The notes under the pieces: model-generated
The model's database searches: none
Told to the model about the DNA's origin: nothing
Seen by the model: only the letters and a program-made list of their open reading frames with translations
Shown: piece by piece, positions 45,578 through 55,249 of the stretch
Layout of the letters: every line of letters starts with the position of its first letter
Position numbering within the stretch: the first letter of the stretch is position 1
Translations under genes and position numbers: made by a program
NCBI RefSeq assembly: GCF_900233005.1
Contig: NZ_LT960612.1
Span: 248,001-312,000 of the forward strand
Length of the DNA stretch: 64,000 bases
Direction of reading: 5' to 3'
Source of the DNA: Vibrio tapetis subsp. tapetis
Lineage (GTDB): Bacteria; Pseudomonadota; Gammaproteobacteria; Enterobacterales; Vibrionaceae

Positions 45578-46762
45578 ATGTTAAACATCACCGATATGAA
45601 AGAGGAAAACAAGATCCCACCGCTACTGCGTTTGGGGTTTCGTCCTTTTTTCTTGTTTGGTTCCGTTTACGCCCTAATTGCTATTGTGGTTTGGGTTTAT
45701 GCCTTTCAAAACGGCCAACCAGATCTGCTCTCTGTTCCTGCCCTATGGTGGCATGTGCATGAAATGTTGTTTGGCTTTGCAATGGCCATTGTTGCCGGGT
45801 TTGTTCTAACCGCTGTACAAAACTGGACCGGTATCAACGGCACCAAAAAAGGCATGTTGGCCTTGGTCTTTGGGCTCTGGTTAGCCCCAAGAATCCTGTT
45901 TTGGACTCCTGCTCCACTCTGGCTTACGTCCAGTATTGAAGGGTTATTTTTTGCCGTACTCGCCTATGAAATAGGCTCACGTGTCGTCAAGTCGAAAGGC
46001 TGGAAGAACTTGTTCTTCGTTCCCCTTTTTATTCTGGCTTTGGTTGCCAACTTTGCGAGTTACGCAACCATTAAAGGGATGCCACCTTTCCCTTCGTCGG
46101 CAGTTTGGCAAGCCATGATTTGGTGGTTTATCTTGTTGCTTTCCGTCATGGGTGGCCGCGTCATTCCATTTTTTACTGCTCGTCGCTTCCAGTTCGAAAA
46201 GCCGCAGCCCATTGTTTGGTTAGACTACGTCGGTAATTTACCACTTGTGCTGCTGTTCATATTGAGCTTTTTCCCAATGGCTCAAAGTGAGTTATCTCAA
46301 CCCCTGATGCTCATTGCGGCTATCGCGCATTCTATTCGGATCTATCGATGGAAACCTTGGAAGACCGTCAGTGAACCACTCGTTTGGTCACTGCACCTGG
46401 CTTACGCTTGTATTCCATTAACGCTCTGGGTACGTGGCCTAACAGACCAACCATTTATTGAACACAACATGCTCCACTTATTTGCCATTGGCGCGTTGGC
46501 GGGCTTAATACTAGCCATGATAAGCCGCGTTACGCTTGGTCATACTGGCCGTAACATTTACGAAGGCCCCAATATGACATTAGCATTCATCGCACTCTTT
46601 ATCGCAGCCCTACTTCGTAGCATAGGCGTCGCTCTAATGCCCGAACACATGATGCTATTCATTAATATCTCGGCAACCTTATGGGTATTTGCATTCGCGA
46701 TGTTTGTTGGAAAATATGGATTGATGTTGATGAAACCGAGGGAAGATGGTCGACCGGGGTAA
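45578..46762 (+). CDS. nnrS: NnrS family heme/copper membrane protein (394 aa)
   Basis: A twelve-segment membrane protein induced by nitric oxide; in Vibrio cholerae it protects against nitrosative stress, perhaps by limiting iron nitrosyl damage. Family hallmarks are LRLGFRPFFLFGSVYALI, WWHVHEMLFGFAMAIVAGFVLTAV and conserved His residues near the C-terminus (MLHLFAIGALAG). The ATG is preceded by an NsrR operator. Monocistronic. Confidence 0.93.
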   Translation: MLNITDMKEENKIPPLLRLGFRPFFLFGSVYALIAIVVWVYAFQNGQPDLLSVPALWWHVHEMLFGFAMAIVAGFVLTAVQNWTGINGTKKGMLALVFGLWLAPRILFWTPAPLWLTSSIEGLFFAVLAYEIGSRVVKSKGWKNLFFVPLFILALVANFASYATIKGMPPFPSSAVWQAMIWWFILLLSVMGGRVIPFFTARRFQFEKPQPIVWLDYVGNLPLVLLFILSFFPMAQSELSQPLMLIAAIAHSIRIYRWKPWKTVSEPLVWSLHLAYACIPLTLWVRGLTDQPFIEHNMLHLFAIGALAGLILAMISRVTLGHTGRNIYEGPNMTLAFIALFIAALLRSIGVALMPEHMMLFINISATLWVFAFAMFVGKYGLMLMKPREDGRPG

Positions 46763-46787
46763 GGGTTTGAGGCGTTAGGCAGAAACT

Positions 46788-46831
46788 TAAAAAGGCTAAG
46801 TGCGAATCCAATCACACTTAGCCTTTTCTTT
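46788..46831. terminator. Bidirectional terminator between nnrS and chemoreceptor
   Basis: AAAAGGCTAAGTG and CACTTAGCCTTTT flank 12 bases, with T-rich ends on both strands. It separates the two convergent genes. Confidence 0.9.
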
Positions 46832-46834
46832 TAG

Positions 46835-46890
46835 CTTTCAATACTTCGCTTTTAGTACCTAGCTTTTAGCACTTCGCTCTCAGCACTTCG
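46835..46890. repeat. Four 14-bp imperfect tandem repeats
   Basis: CTTTCAATACTTCG, CTTTTAGTACCTAG, CTTTTAGCACTTCG and CTCTCAGCACTTCG follow each other without gaps. They sit between the shared terminator and the chemoreceptor stop codon at 46895, in its 3' untranslated region. Confidence 0.85.
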
Positions 46891-46894
46891 CCCC

Positions 46895-48523
46895 CTACAA
46901 CTTAAAGAACGATAACTGGTGTTTCTGTTGTTCTGCTAAACGCGATAATTCATTACTCGCACTCGCGCTTTGGCTAATGCCCGTTACGTTTTGATTAACA
47001 AGCTCAGACATATTGTTGATGTTTCGGTTGATATCTTGAGTCACCTGAGATTGCTGCTCAGCGGCTGTTGCGACTTGAGCATTCATATCATTAATGTCGT
47101 TAACAGACTCAGTGATACCAACAACAGAGTCATTTGCTTGGCGACTCAATTCTTCGTTCTGCGCCAGCATTTGAATGCTGGTTTGCATACTTTGGTTAGC
47201 AATAAGAGATTTTGATTGTAAAGACTCAATGATAATTTGAATCTCTTTAGTAGAGTCTTGTGTTCTTGCGGCCAGCATACGTACTTCATCTGCAACCACG
47301 GCGAAACCACGGCCAGATTCACCAGCACGTGCGGCTTCAATTGCAGCGTTCAATGCAAGTAAGTTGGTTTGGTCAGAAACACCACGAATCACTTCAATGA
47401 CATCGTTGATCTCATCAGACTGATCTTTAAGCTGAGTTACCACTTCCGCCGCTTCATTCAGCGCAACAGACATTTGTTCATTGGCGTCACCGGCTTGAGC
47501 AAATACTTCTAGGCTTGCTTTTGCTAGCTCATCCGCTTGTTTTGCTGTTGAATCTGCAGCCGTTGCGTTATCAGAAACGTTGTCTGCTGTGCTTGCTAAT
47601 TCCGTTACCGCTGAAGCCACTTGATCAAGCTCGTTGCGTTCTTGGTGTGCGTTCGCTTCTGATTGCGTCATCACTGCCGCAAGTTCTGTTGACGCTGACG
47701 CCACTTCTTCACTGATGCGAGCCAATGCTTCAACCGTTTCATGCAATTGAACAACGGTCTGGTTTACATCCGCGCTGAGTTTGGCAATTTCATTTTCGCC
47801 GTCTTGATCTGCTCTCACGGTTAAATGACCTTCCGCCAGTTTACGCATAACGCCTTGAAGCTTAACGATAGGAGAAACGATTAGACCCGATAACCACCAA
47901 GCCACGACAAGCGAAATAACAAACACGGTCAGTACTAAGTAGCTCGCCGTTTGTTTCACTTGCTCATTTCGTGCAATGCTGTCATCTAAATCGCGCATTG
48001 AGTACTGGTTAACATCACGAGAAAGTGTGTTGATAGACTCAACCATTTCGTTACCAACAGCACGGTAGCCTGCAATAAAGGCATCAAATTCTGATTGTGT
48101 GACCTGATTGCTGTCATGACGTTCAAACATAGTCAGAGCGCGTTTAGAATAATCAACGTACGCTTGAATTGACTGTTTAACATGAGTCACTTCACTTCGA
48201 AAGTCAGGGTTAGTCACAAGTTTGCTTAACGAATTATCAACCATACTTGGGATCGTCGTTAGCTTGTTGCTGAACGTTGTTCGGCGAGCGCTATCATAAA
48301 TGGCGTAAACCGCGTCAATTCGCAAAGGATAAATTTCGTCATCTAAACCGGCTAAGGCATCTTTGTATTCAACAAGCGCATGGGTATTATCAGCCATGTC
48401 TTGTTGTTCGATCTCTAGGTTCGTTTTTGTCACCAACAGAGCACAAAAAAGTGAAATGACAAGAAGTAACACAGGAATTAGAACTTGAACTTTAATAGAT
48501 ATATTTTTCAACGAAAATTGCAT
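46895..48523 (-). CDS. Methyl-accepting chemotaxis protein, four-helix-bundle sensor (542 aa)
   Basis: Membrane segments at about 12-32 and 195-215 bracket a helical periplasmic sensor rather than a Cache domain. A HAMP domain ([18 protein letters not shown]) and a signalling hairpin follow, with the conserved tip [20 protein letters not shown]. It has no obvious C-terminal pentapeptide for the adaptation enzymes. The ligand is unknown. It is a single gene; its sensor differs from those of the two chemoreceptors at 33-37 kb. Confidence 0.94.
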   Translation of the reverse strand: MQFSLKNISIKVQVLIPVLLLVISLFCALLVTKTNLEIEQQDMADNTHALVEYKDALAGLDDEIYPLRIDAVYAIYDSARRTTFSNKLTTIPSMVDNSLSKLVTNPDFRSEVTHVKQSIQAYVDYSKRALTMFERHDSNQVTQSEFDAFIAGYRAVGNEMVESINTLSRDVNQYSMRDLDDSIARNEQVKQTASYLVLTVFVISLVVAWWLSGLIVSPIVKLQGVMRKLAEGHLTVRADQDGENEIAKLSADVNQTVVQLHETVEALARISEEVASASTELAAVMTQSEANAHQERNELDQVASAVTELASTADNVSDNATAADSTAKQADELAKASLEVFAQAGDANEQMSVALNEAAEVVTQLKDQSDEINDVIEVIRGVSDQTNLLALNAAIEAARAGESGRGFAVVADEVRMLAARTQDSTKEIQIIIESLQSKSLIANQSMQTSIQMLAQNEELSRQANDSVVGITESVNDINDMNAQVATAAEQQSQVTQDINRNINNMSELVNQNVTGISQSASASNELSRLAEQQKHQLSFFKL

Positions 48524-48913
48524 AAATGCCTCATACAGTAATTAAACTGCGTCCATGCCGGAATGTGATCTAGGGCACAGAATATAAACTCTAATTACAT
48601 AGATGTCCATGATGAGTTGTTATTTTCCAATAAAGATCAGTCATTTAATGCGACATTAATTTGCCCCTCAGTCAATCAGTTGGCGAAACTTCCCATATCT
48701 ATACGATTAAGACTGAATATATAAATGTATGAATACTTGTGTGCTTTGTAGCAACATTGTTAGTAATTAAATAAATGGTTCAAATTATTTGCCATCCATT
48801 TGTTTGCATTCATTCGGGATCACATTCTATATATGAAATTCTGCTACTATTTAAAGGCTCAGAATCGGCTATTTAGTTAAATGGCTACACAGTAATACAA
48901 CATACGGTACTTA
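48524..48913. other. Intergenic stretch between chemoreceptor and cyclase genes
   Basis: A 390-base AT-rich divergent region holding the promoters of both motility-related neighbours. I looked for flagellar sigma-28 and sigma-54 promoter motifs and found no convincing match. Confidence 0.5.
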
Positions 48914-50470
48914 ATGAACATATCTCACTTCAGCTTACGGCAGCTTTCAGTGGTTATTTCGACAACCATTTGCCTACTTTTTGTCGGTGGATATATGCTT
49001 ATAAAATACACTTGGTCTCATGACCGAGCGGTAGTAGAAGCGATCCAATTACAAGATTTAGAAGTCGAGCGGGTCAAAGCCGCAATCAATATTGAAAAAC
49101 AAGATCTAGGCTCTACTCTCAGCGATTATGCATCATGGGATGAACTGCGTACTATCGCCATCTCAAAAGATCCTCAGCAATTAACTCGAGTAATTAACGA
49201 TTACGTGTTTAAGAGTAAAATGCTCGATGGTGTCTTTGTATTTGATGGTGATGTGCAACTTCTATGGGGGATGCGTTACGACCATAACACCGAACAACCA
49301 ACTCAATTTGGCACAATAAAGTACAAGTTTGGCTCTTTGCTAGCAGAGACTCTTCGCTCTGATACTGATAAGTTTGAACCTTTTGTTAGGCTGCTGGTAA
49401 TCGATGATTCTCCTCACTTACTGGCCACCAGCCGAATTTGTAACAACCACGGCACCTCGTGTGAAAACGGCTTTTTGATGTTTATTAAGAAAGTCAGAGC
49501 ACCCCTTATCAACCAAATTGAAGGCTCTACTGGGCTAGACATCAAGTTTGATGTTATGCCACAAGAAGCCGCCAAAAAACTGGTTAAACACGACAATCAC
49601 TCCCACATTATTAAAAATGACCGTCAATACCCGTTGTCGGTGGTTGTCGAAGTTTCTCATTCAATCAAAATCCCTAGCTTTTTACGCTGGGACGAAATCT
49701 CGGCTTTAGCTTGCTTCTCGTTGCTCATGCTGGCATTTAATCTGTTTGCTGCATCAACATTTGTAAGCCCTTTTAGGCGTGCTCAAATTGGATTAAAACG
49801 ATTTAGAAAAACGGGAGTTCTACCGCCCGACGATCAATTCATGTCTTACGAAATGCAAGATTTTGCTCGAAACATGAAGCAACTGATTATTGAATTAGAA
49901 GAAAACCGCAAAGAACTCGCTTGGCAGTCAGCCCATGATCCACTCACCAGTGTTGCAAACCGTCGTGAACTTGAGCGTGTCATTAAGGAGCAGATAAAGG
50001 TTAAACGAGCACCGAATATGCTGGTATTGCTGGTAGACATTGACCACTTCAAGCTCTATAACGACAATTACAGCCACCTTGATGGTGACAAAGTCATTAG
50101 GAAAGTTGCCCAAGCACTTGATGCCGTCGACTTTGTTGGAGAAGCCTGTGTTGCCAGAATTGGCGGTGAGGAATTCAGCGTCTGTTTATTCAGCGCAGAG
50201 CCCATCGATGCAACAAAACAAGCCAAACGATTAATGGCCGCCATTGAACAGTTACAGATCCCTCATGAGCATTCGCCGACCAAATCGACAATGACGATAA
50301 GCGTTGGAGCAGCCGGCACCACCAACCCAACATTGGATAGCTACATGATGATGTTCCAAGGTGCCGATAGAGCCTTGTACCAATCGAAAACGCGCGGTCG
50401 CAACCGATACACCATTCACAACGAACAAGAACGCTCCGAAAAAGAGCCAACGACTGAAACATCGCCTTAA
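48914..50470 (+). CDS. Diguanylate cyclase with CHASE4-like sensor (518 aa)
   Basis: Two membrane segments (about 13-30 and 260-280) flank a periplasmic CHASE4-like domain (SDYASWDELRTI and MLDGVFVFDGDVQLLWG). A GGDEF-type domain follows, with VDIDHFKLYNDNYSHLDGD and the active site RIGGEEF near residue 417, so it should make cyclic di-GMP from two GTP. The allosteric I-site RxxD expected just before the active site is absent (FVGEACVARIGGEEF), so product inhibition may be lost. Signal unknown. Together with the adjacent chemoreceptor and Tad pilus genes it suggests surface behaviour, but no direct link is visible. Confidence 0.92.
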   Translation: MNISHFSLRQLSVVISTTICLLFVGGYMLIKYTWSHDRAVVEAIQLQDLEVERVKAAINIEKQDLGSTLSDYASWDELRTIAISKDPQQLTRVINDYVFKSKMLDGVFVFDGDVQLLWGMRYDHNTEQPTQFGTIKYKFGSLLAETLRSDTDKFEPFVRLLVIDDSPHLLATSRICNNHGTSCENGFLMFIKKVRAPLINQIEGSTGLDIKFDVMPQEAAKKLVKHDNHSHIIKNDRQYPLSVVVEVSHSIKIPSFLRWDEISALACFSLLMLAFNLFAASTFVSPFRRAQIGLKRFRKTGVLPPDDQFMSYEMQDFARNMKQLIIELEENRKELAWQSAHDPLTSVANRRELERVIKEQIKVKRAPNMLVLLVDIDHFKLYNDNYSHLDGDKVIRKVAQALDAVDFVGEACVARIGGEEFSVCLFSAEPIDATKQAKRLMAAIEQLQIPHEHSPTKSTMTISVGAAGTTNPTLDSYMMMFQGADRALYQSKTRGRNRYTIHNEQERSEKEPTTETSP

Positions 50471-50486
50471 ATTACACCATAGAAGC

Positions 50487-50529
50487 AAAAAAACCTTAGG
50501 TCAACCACTGATGGGATTGACCTAAGGTT
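50487..50529 (-). terminator. Rho-independent terminator of the Tad operon
   Basis: AACCTTAGGTCAA and TTGACCTAAGGTT form a 13-bp stem with a 12-base loop; the minus strand continues with seven T. It ends the tad operon and may also serve the converging cyclase gene. Confidence 0.9.
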
Positions 50530-50606
50530 CTATATCTTCCATTTACTTCTCTTTAGCCAGCTCCTACCCGAGGCCTTGCGCCCCGAGCCTTAAGCCTTCT
50601 TTAGCT

Positions 50607-51248
50607 TTAAATCTTAATTTCTACACGGCGGTTCTTTTCGCGCCCTTGTTGCGTTGCGTTGTCAGACACTGGCTGGCTTTCACCTTTACTCATGGCTTGC
50701 ATGGTATTTGGGTTAATGCCTTTAGCGATTAGGTACTTTTCAACTTCTTGGCTACGACGAAGACCCAATGCTAAGTTGTATTCTTTACTGCCCATGGCAT
50801 CCGTATGGCCTTCTAGCGTTACCATGTTTGGGCTGTTTTTCAACTGTTCTGCAATGTGGTCTAAAATGCGTACTGATGTTTCACTTAGCTGAGAACGGTC
50901 AAAATGAAAGAAGACACGAGCCAAAATAGGTTCACCTTTGTAGGTGACTTTGGCTTTACTGCTACTTACCTTAAGCACGCTACGATGCTGAAGATATGCC
51001 AAGCAATCGTCAGAAATGCTGTTATTCGCCACAAGCAACGGAGCAAAACGAGAGAGGTCCATGTCTTTTGCCTCTTGCCCTGAAACCAAACGGCCATTGC
51101 GATGATTGGCAATCACAACGGGGGTGTCCATCGTCACGGTCAACTCTTGGTTAAAAGCCGTGGTTTCACACATCTGTTGCAATAATGTTTGCTCTGCGAA
51201 AGCTTGAGTTGAAAGCGTAATAAGCACGCCAAGTAGCCACTGTTTCAT
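50607..51248 (-). CDS. OmpA-family protein of the Tad locus (213 aa)
   Basis: A signal peptide (cleavage near AFA-EQ), about 90 residues with no recognised domain, then an OmpA-like peptidoglycan-binding domain (VTLEGHTDAMGSKEYN and GLRRSQEVEKYL). It may anchor the pilus machine to the cell wall; its place as last gene of the tad operon is common in vibrios. It starts two bases after the stop of tadD. Confidence 0.88.
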   Translation of the reverse strand: MKQWLLGVLITLSTQAFAEQTLLQQMCETTAFNQELTVTMDTPVVIANHRNGRLVSGQEAKDMDLSRFAPLLVANNSISDDCLAYLQHRSVLKVSSSKAKVTYKGEPILARVFFHFDRSQLSETSVRILDHIAEQLKNSPNMVTLEGHTDAMGSKEYNLALGLRRSQEVEKYLIAKGINPNTMQAMSKGESQPVSDNATQQGREKNRRVEIKI

Positions 51249-51250
51249 TG

Positions 51251-52042
51251 TTATACCTCTTCGATTGTCATCGACGGTTGCGAAAGAACCTCCGATGTAA
51301 ATGATTCGCCCGAAGGCAATAAAGTCGGTTCTTGCAAGCGATTAAGGTCATCCTTCAATTGAACAAACACTCGCAGCGCCTTCTCTTCGTCCATTTCTTG
51401 CAAAAGCATTTGCTTGACGACCGACTCTTGATTAGATCGCATTAAGCTCACGATCAAGTTAGCTTTAATGGTTGGATCTGAGCTGCGCTTTTTATACAGA
51501 GGCATTAAACGTTCTGCAGCTTCCTGATACTTGCCTTCCATCATCTCGGTCATCGCCAAGTTATTTTTGATCGCATCTTCGTCTTGAAACCCCAAGCGCG
51601 CCTCGAAAAAATACTGTTTCGCGAGCTTATATTCCCCTTCAATTGATAGGATGATCCCATACAAGTTTTTGACCTGAAAAGCATCTTTACCTACCGCTAA
51701 ACTGTAATCGATAAAGTACTTTGCGTTTTCATAGTCTTCGTTGGAATAGGCAATGTTGGCACGAGTTAGCCAGCAACCATCTTGCACACTGCACGCTTCA
51801 TCTGGAATTTGATCGATGTAATAGCTGGCGGCTTCTACATCCCCAGCCCGAAAATACACCTGAGATAACTTGACCGATGCTTCATGATCTTTTGGGTTCT
51901 TTTGCAAACGTTCACGGTAGTTTTCTTGTAATCCTTGGTAATTCTCCGTGATTTCCATTCTTTTTTCGTCGCTAATGGTACTTTGCGGCGTTGCGCTACA
52001 GCCCGCTAACATCATCAGCAGCAATATTGGAATTAGTCTCAT
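51251..52042 (-). CDS. tadD: TadD-like TPR lipoprotein (263 aa)
   Basis: A lipoprotein signal (LMMLAGCSA, lipobox LAGC) followed by tetratricopeptide-type helical repeats (HEASVKLSQVYFRAGDVEAA and DEDAIKNNLAMTEMMEGKYQ). TadD helps assemble or localise the RcpA secretin. ATG 52042 is chosen because AGGA lies seven bases upstream; an ATG at 52069 would put extra residues before the signal. Called by repeat type and position between tadC and the last gene. Confidence 0.87.
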   Translation of the reverse strand: MRLIPILLLMMLAGCSATPQSTISDEKRMEITENYQGLQENYRERLQKNPKDHEASVKLSQVYFRAGDVEAASYYIDQIPDEACSVQDGCWLTRANIAYSNEDYENAKYFIDYSLAVGKDAFQVKNLYGIILSIEGEYKLAKQYFFEARLGFQDEDAIKNNLAMTEMMEGKYQEAAERLMPLYKKRSSDPTIKANLIVSLMRSNQESVVKQMLLQEMDEEKALRVFVQLKDDLNRLQEPTLLPSGESFTSEVLSQPSMTIEEV

Positions 52043-52180
52043 TGTTTTTCCTAACGGCATATCATGCATTACCGTTCGTCTTCATGACGTTTCTGTAATG
52101 CGTATTTAGTACATGCTTGGTTATTAATTACTTCGTTAATGCATCCGCCATTAACACATGGTCTGCCAATTTTTCGGCCG

Positions 52181-53041
52181 CTATTGCATCAGCCTCATGA
52201 CGCCCGGTGCAATAATCAAAATAACGATGGGCATCATGATAAAAATAATCAAAGGCACACTCATTTTTGCCGAAAGGGAACCAATCTTTTCTTCCGTTTC
52301 CAGCATCTGAACTTCGCGGATGTCTTTCGACAAGGTAATCAACACCTGATAAATAGAGCTACCGTGTTGTAGGCTTTGCAATAAAGTAAAAGTAAAGCTG
52401 CGCACTTCTTGAGTATTAATACGAACCGCTAGCTCAGTTAAGGCGCTTTCTAGCCCTGTTAACCTCGCCCGCTCTGCGGTTTTCTTGATGTGGAACGCCA
52501 GATCTTTATCAAACCCTTCCAGTTCATCGGCCAAATACGCTAATGCAGATTCTAACGTCATACCGGTTTGAACACAGACCGCCATTAAATCAATTAAGTA
52601 AGGCAGTTCGCGACCAACACTGCGTTCGACACTTTTCTTTTTAGACGCCAACACCATGTCTGGTACCACAATCACAGCGACTAAAATACCAAAAACAGGA
52701 ATCAGCACATCTTCCAGAACCCAACTGTCGGTAAATACCATGAATCCGGCAATGCCGAAGGAGAGCAAAATGATGCCGAATTTGACGGGCAGGTAATACA
52801 GCGCCAAACCTCGGTTATAAATGCCAGCCTGTTCCAACTTTTGCTCAAATTCTTGCTTGTTTTCTGCACTGATCTTGGTCATTGCAATGCGAAACTTCTT
52901 TCGAGCTTCCGTCTCGACTTCTTCACTTTGAAGTAACTTATGCATTCGAGTACGTTGCTTCGCTTGAGACGAATTACGCAGCGTGGAATACACAACAATA
53001 CTGAGCAAAAAGGTAATAATAGAAACGATCATCGAAGACAT
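52181..53041 (-). CDS. tadC: Tad pilus inner-membrane platform protein TadC (286 aa)
   Basis: A polytopic protein of the T2SS-F family with ERSVGRELPYLIDLMAVCVQTGMTLE and LLQSLQHGSSIYQVL, typical of TadC. With TadB it forms the inner-membrane platform on which TadA drives Flp assembly. ATG 53041 overlaps the tadB stop (TAATG), a better start than the upstream in-frame alternative. Normal length. Confidence 0.94.
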   Translation of the reverse strand: MSSMIVSIITFLLSIVVYSTLRNSSQAKQRTRMHKLLQSEEVETEARKKFRIAMTKISAENKQEFEQKLEQAGIYNRGLALYYLPVKFGIILLSFGIAGFMVFTDSWVLEDVLIPVFGILVAVIVVPDMVLASKKKSVERSVGRELPYLIDLMAVCVQTGMTLESALAYLADELEGFDKDLAFHIKKTAERARLTGLESALTELAVRINTQEVRSFTFTLLQSLQHGSSIYQVLITLSKDIREVQMLETEEKIGSLSAKMSVPLIIFIMMPIVILIIAPGVMRLMQ

Positions 53042-53958
53042 TAGCGAATACCTCGAATTAGGAACCAAATAATCGCCATGCCGATGGTTTCACTACCGAT
53101 CAGGTAATACAAAATCATACGGCCGCCTTCATCATGAATCACGAAATCAAAGTTCTCTGGGCTCATGTATTTCATGCCAAACAAGAAGAGAAAGGGAATT
53201 GCCCCTACTATTTTGGCGGAAAGACGCGCTTCAGAGGTCATGGCATTGGTTTTCTTTTCCACCGACCGAGCATCAAACAACACACGGTTTAGCCGAGCCA
53301 TGATCTCTTTGAGCTGACCACCCCGGCTCATGTTGGCGCGCAGTGTAATGATGAAAAAGCGATAACTTTTATAGGGGCAGTTCTGGCAAGAACGTTTAAA
53401 AATTTCGTCTGGAGACTCACCAATTTGTAGGCGTTGCCCCATCCATTTAAATTCTTTACCTACTTCGCTATCTAATTTATCACCCACAAACTGAATCGCT
53501 TGCATCACACTCTCACCTGAACCTACCGCACTGGTCATCAAGTTGATGGCGTCAGGAAACGAGGCTTCGAATCGCTTCTTACGACGAGCAATCAAAAAAC
53601 GAATCAGCAAAAATGTTGCAACAAATGGGGTTGCCGCCAATGTCGCCATACCAGATACAAAGCCGAGGGCAAGATACACACCAACCACATAGCTCATGAC
53701 GAAGCTAATCAATGTGATACCCACGATGGCTTGCATCAACCCTTTTTTACCCAACTGCTTAGCGACGGCTTTCAATTTGATCAACAACTTATCTTTTACA
53801 CTGTCACCTTTTAATGATGACAAGTTGACTAAATCGATGTCGTCTTCGGCAAGTGAGTGCTTGTCTTTTATGATCATGTTTACTTTTTGCTTTTTCAGCA
53901 TGCGGCTGTAATAAAACGCCACGGCTCCAATCAGCAAAATAGAAAGATATAATTGCAT
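53041..53958 (-). CDS. tadB: Tad pilus inner-membrane platform protein TadB (305 aa)
   Basis: A T2SS-F family protein with three or four membrane segments and FEASFPDAINLMTSAVGSGE and TLRANMSRGGQLKEIMARL, as in TadB. It partners TadC. It lies four bases downstream of the tadA stop and shares a TAATG junction with tadC. Confidence 0.94.
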   Translation of the reverse strand: MQLYLSILLIGAVAFYYSRMLKKQKVNMIIKDKHSLAEDDIDLVNLSSLKGDSVKDKLLIKLKAVAKQLGKKGLMQAIVGITLISFVMSYVVGVYLALGFVSGMATLAATPFVATFLLIRFLIARRKKRFEASFPDAINLMTSAVGSGESVMQAIQFVGDKLDSEVGKEFKWMGQRLQIGESPDEIFKRSCQNCPYKSYRFFIITLRANMSRGGQLKEIMARLNRVLFDARSVEKKTNAMTSEARLSAKIVGAIPFLFLFGMKYMSPENFDFVIHDEGGRMILYYLIGSETIGMAIIWFLIRGIR

Positions 53959-53962
53959 TGCC

Positions 53963-55231
53963 CTACCTAAACGCCGCCATCAGCTCTTCATACAAGCCAA
54001 AGAAACGGGCTTTTTTCGCTAACTCTGAACGCTGCATTAAGCCTGGCGTCATAAAGCGGCCGGAGATCTTCTCCCCTTCGCCTTGGCGCTCGTCCGCTTC
54101 GAAACGGAAGATCTCTTCCATCACCACGTTTTCGCCTTCCAAGCCTACAACTTCAGAAATAGACGTGACTTTACGAGTGCCGTCGTGTAAACGGTTGGCT
54201 TGAATCACAATATTCACGGCGCTCACAATAGTGCGGCGAATGGCTTCAAGCGGTAAGCTCAAGTTGGCCATCATGATCATACTTTCTACACGAGCCAACT
54301 CATCACGGGGGGTGTTGGCGTGCAAGGTAGACATAGAACCATCGTGGCCTGTGTTCATCGCTTGCAACATTTCAAACGCTTCAGAGCCACGACACTCACC
54401 AATAATTATGCGATCCGGCCTCATACGAAGGGCGTTAATCACCAAATCGCGCTGCGAGATAGTGCCTGTGCCTTCTGTACCGGCGACGCGAGTTTCCAAG
54501 CGCAAAACATGAGGTTGTTGTAGCTTCAGTTCCGCGGCATCTTCAATGGTCAAAACACGTTCTTTTTCAGAAATGTATTGAGACAAGCCATTTAACAACG
54601 TCGTTTTACCTGAACCCGTACCGCCTGAAATCAAAATGTTGCAACGACAGCGCGACGCAATCATCAACACTTTTGCCATTTGCGGGCTCAGTGCGCCAAA
54701 TTCAACCAACTCTGGTAAACCAATGCTTTGCTTTTTGAATTTACGGATTGAGATAGCCGTACCATCAATACTGATTGGGCTGATCACCGCATTCACACGG
54801 CTACCATCGGGCAAGCGGGCATCCGCCATTGGGGTCGATTCATCAATACGGCGGCCAACGCGAGAAACAATGCGCTGGGCAATTTGGCGAAGTTGGTTGT
54901 CGTCCACAAAACTGATGTCGGTTTTTTCAACCATGCCATGGCGCTCAACAAATATATTGTCTGGGCCGTTGACCATGATATCGGTAATGTCTTCGTCATC
55001 CATTAGTGGCTGTAAGGGCCCTAAGCCTGTGAGTTCGTCTATTAAATTGGTGACAAACTGACGACGCATGATCGCAGGAATAGGCTGTTCCATTTGCTCA
55101 ACCAACATATCAACACCGTTGGTTAATTGAGTGCGAAGCTGCTCCTTGTTCGCATTTTCGACCGCTGAGGTATCAAGGGCTTCATAGATTCGGCTACGAA
55201 TGTCTAGATATAGGGATTTGGCAGCACTCAT
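53963..55231 (-). CDS. tadA: Tad pilus assembly ATPase TadA/CpaF (422 aa)
   Basis: A secretion ATPase of the GspE/VirB11 type. The Walker A motif GGTGSGKTTLLNGL lies near residue 205, the Asp box is LTIEDAAELKL, Walker B is RMRPDRIIIGECRG and the His box follows (HDGSMSTLHANTPRD). TadA powers both extension and retraction of Flp pili. Normal CpaF length. Confidence 0.96.
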   Translation of the reverse strand: MSAAKSLYLDIRSRIYEALDTSAVENANKEQLRTQLTNGVDMLVEQMEQPIPAIMRRQFVTNLIDELTGLGPLQPLMDDEDITDIMVNGPDNIFVERHGMVEKTDISFVDDNQLRQIAQRIVSRVGRRIDESTPMADARLPDGSRVNAVISPISIDGTAISIRKFKKQSIGLPELVEFGALSPQMAKVLMIASRCRCNILISGGTGSGKTTLLNGLSQYISEKERVLTIEDAAELKLQQPHVLRLETRVAGTEGTGTISQRDLVINALRMRPDRIIIGECRGSEAFEMLQAMNTGHDGSMSTLHANTPRDELARVESMIMMANLSLPLEAIRRTIVSAVNIVIQANRLHDGTRKVTSISEVVGLEGENVVMEEIFRFEADERQGEGEKISGRFMTPGLMQRSELAKKARFFGLYEELMAAFR

Positions 55232-55249
55232 TTAATGACTCACTATTTA

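Noticed and set aside
48524..48913. Sigma-28 or sigma-54 promoter for the motility genes
   Set aside because: No TAAA-N15-GCCGATAA or TGGCAC-N5-TTGC match was found on either strand.
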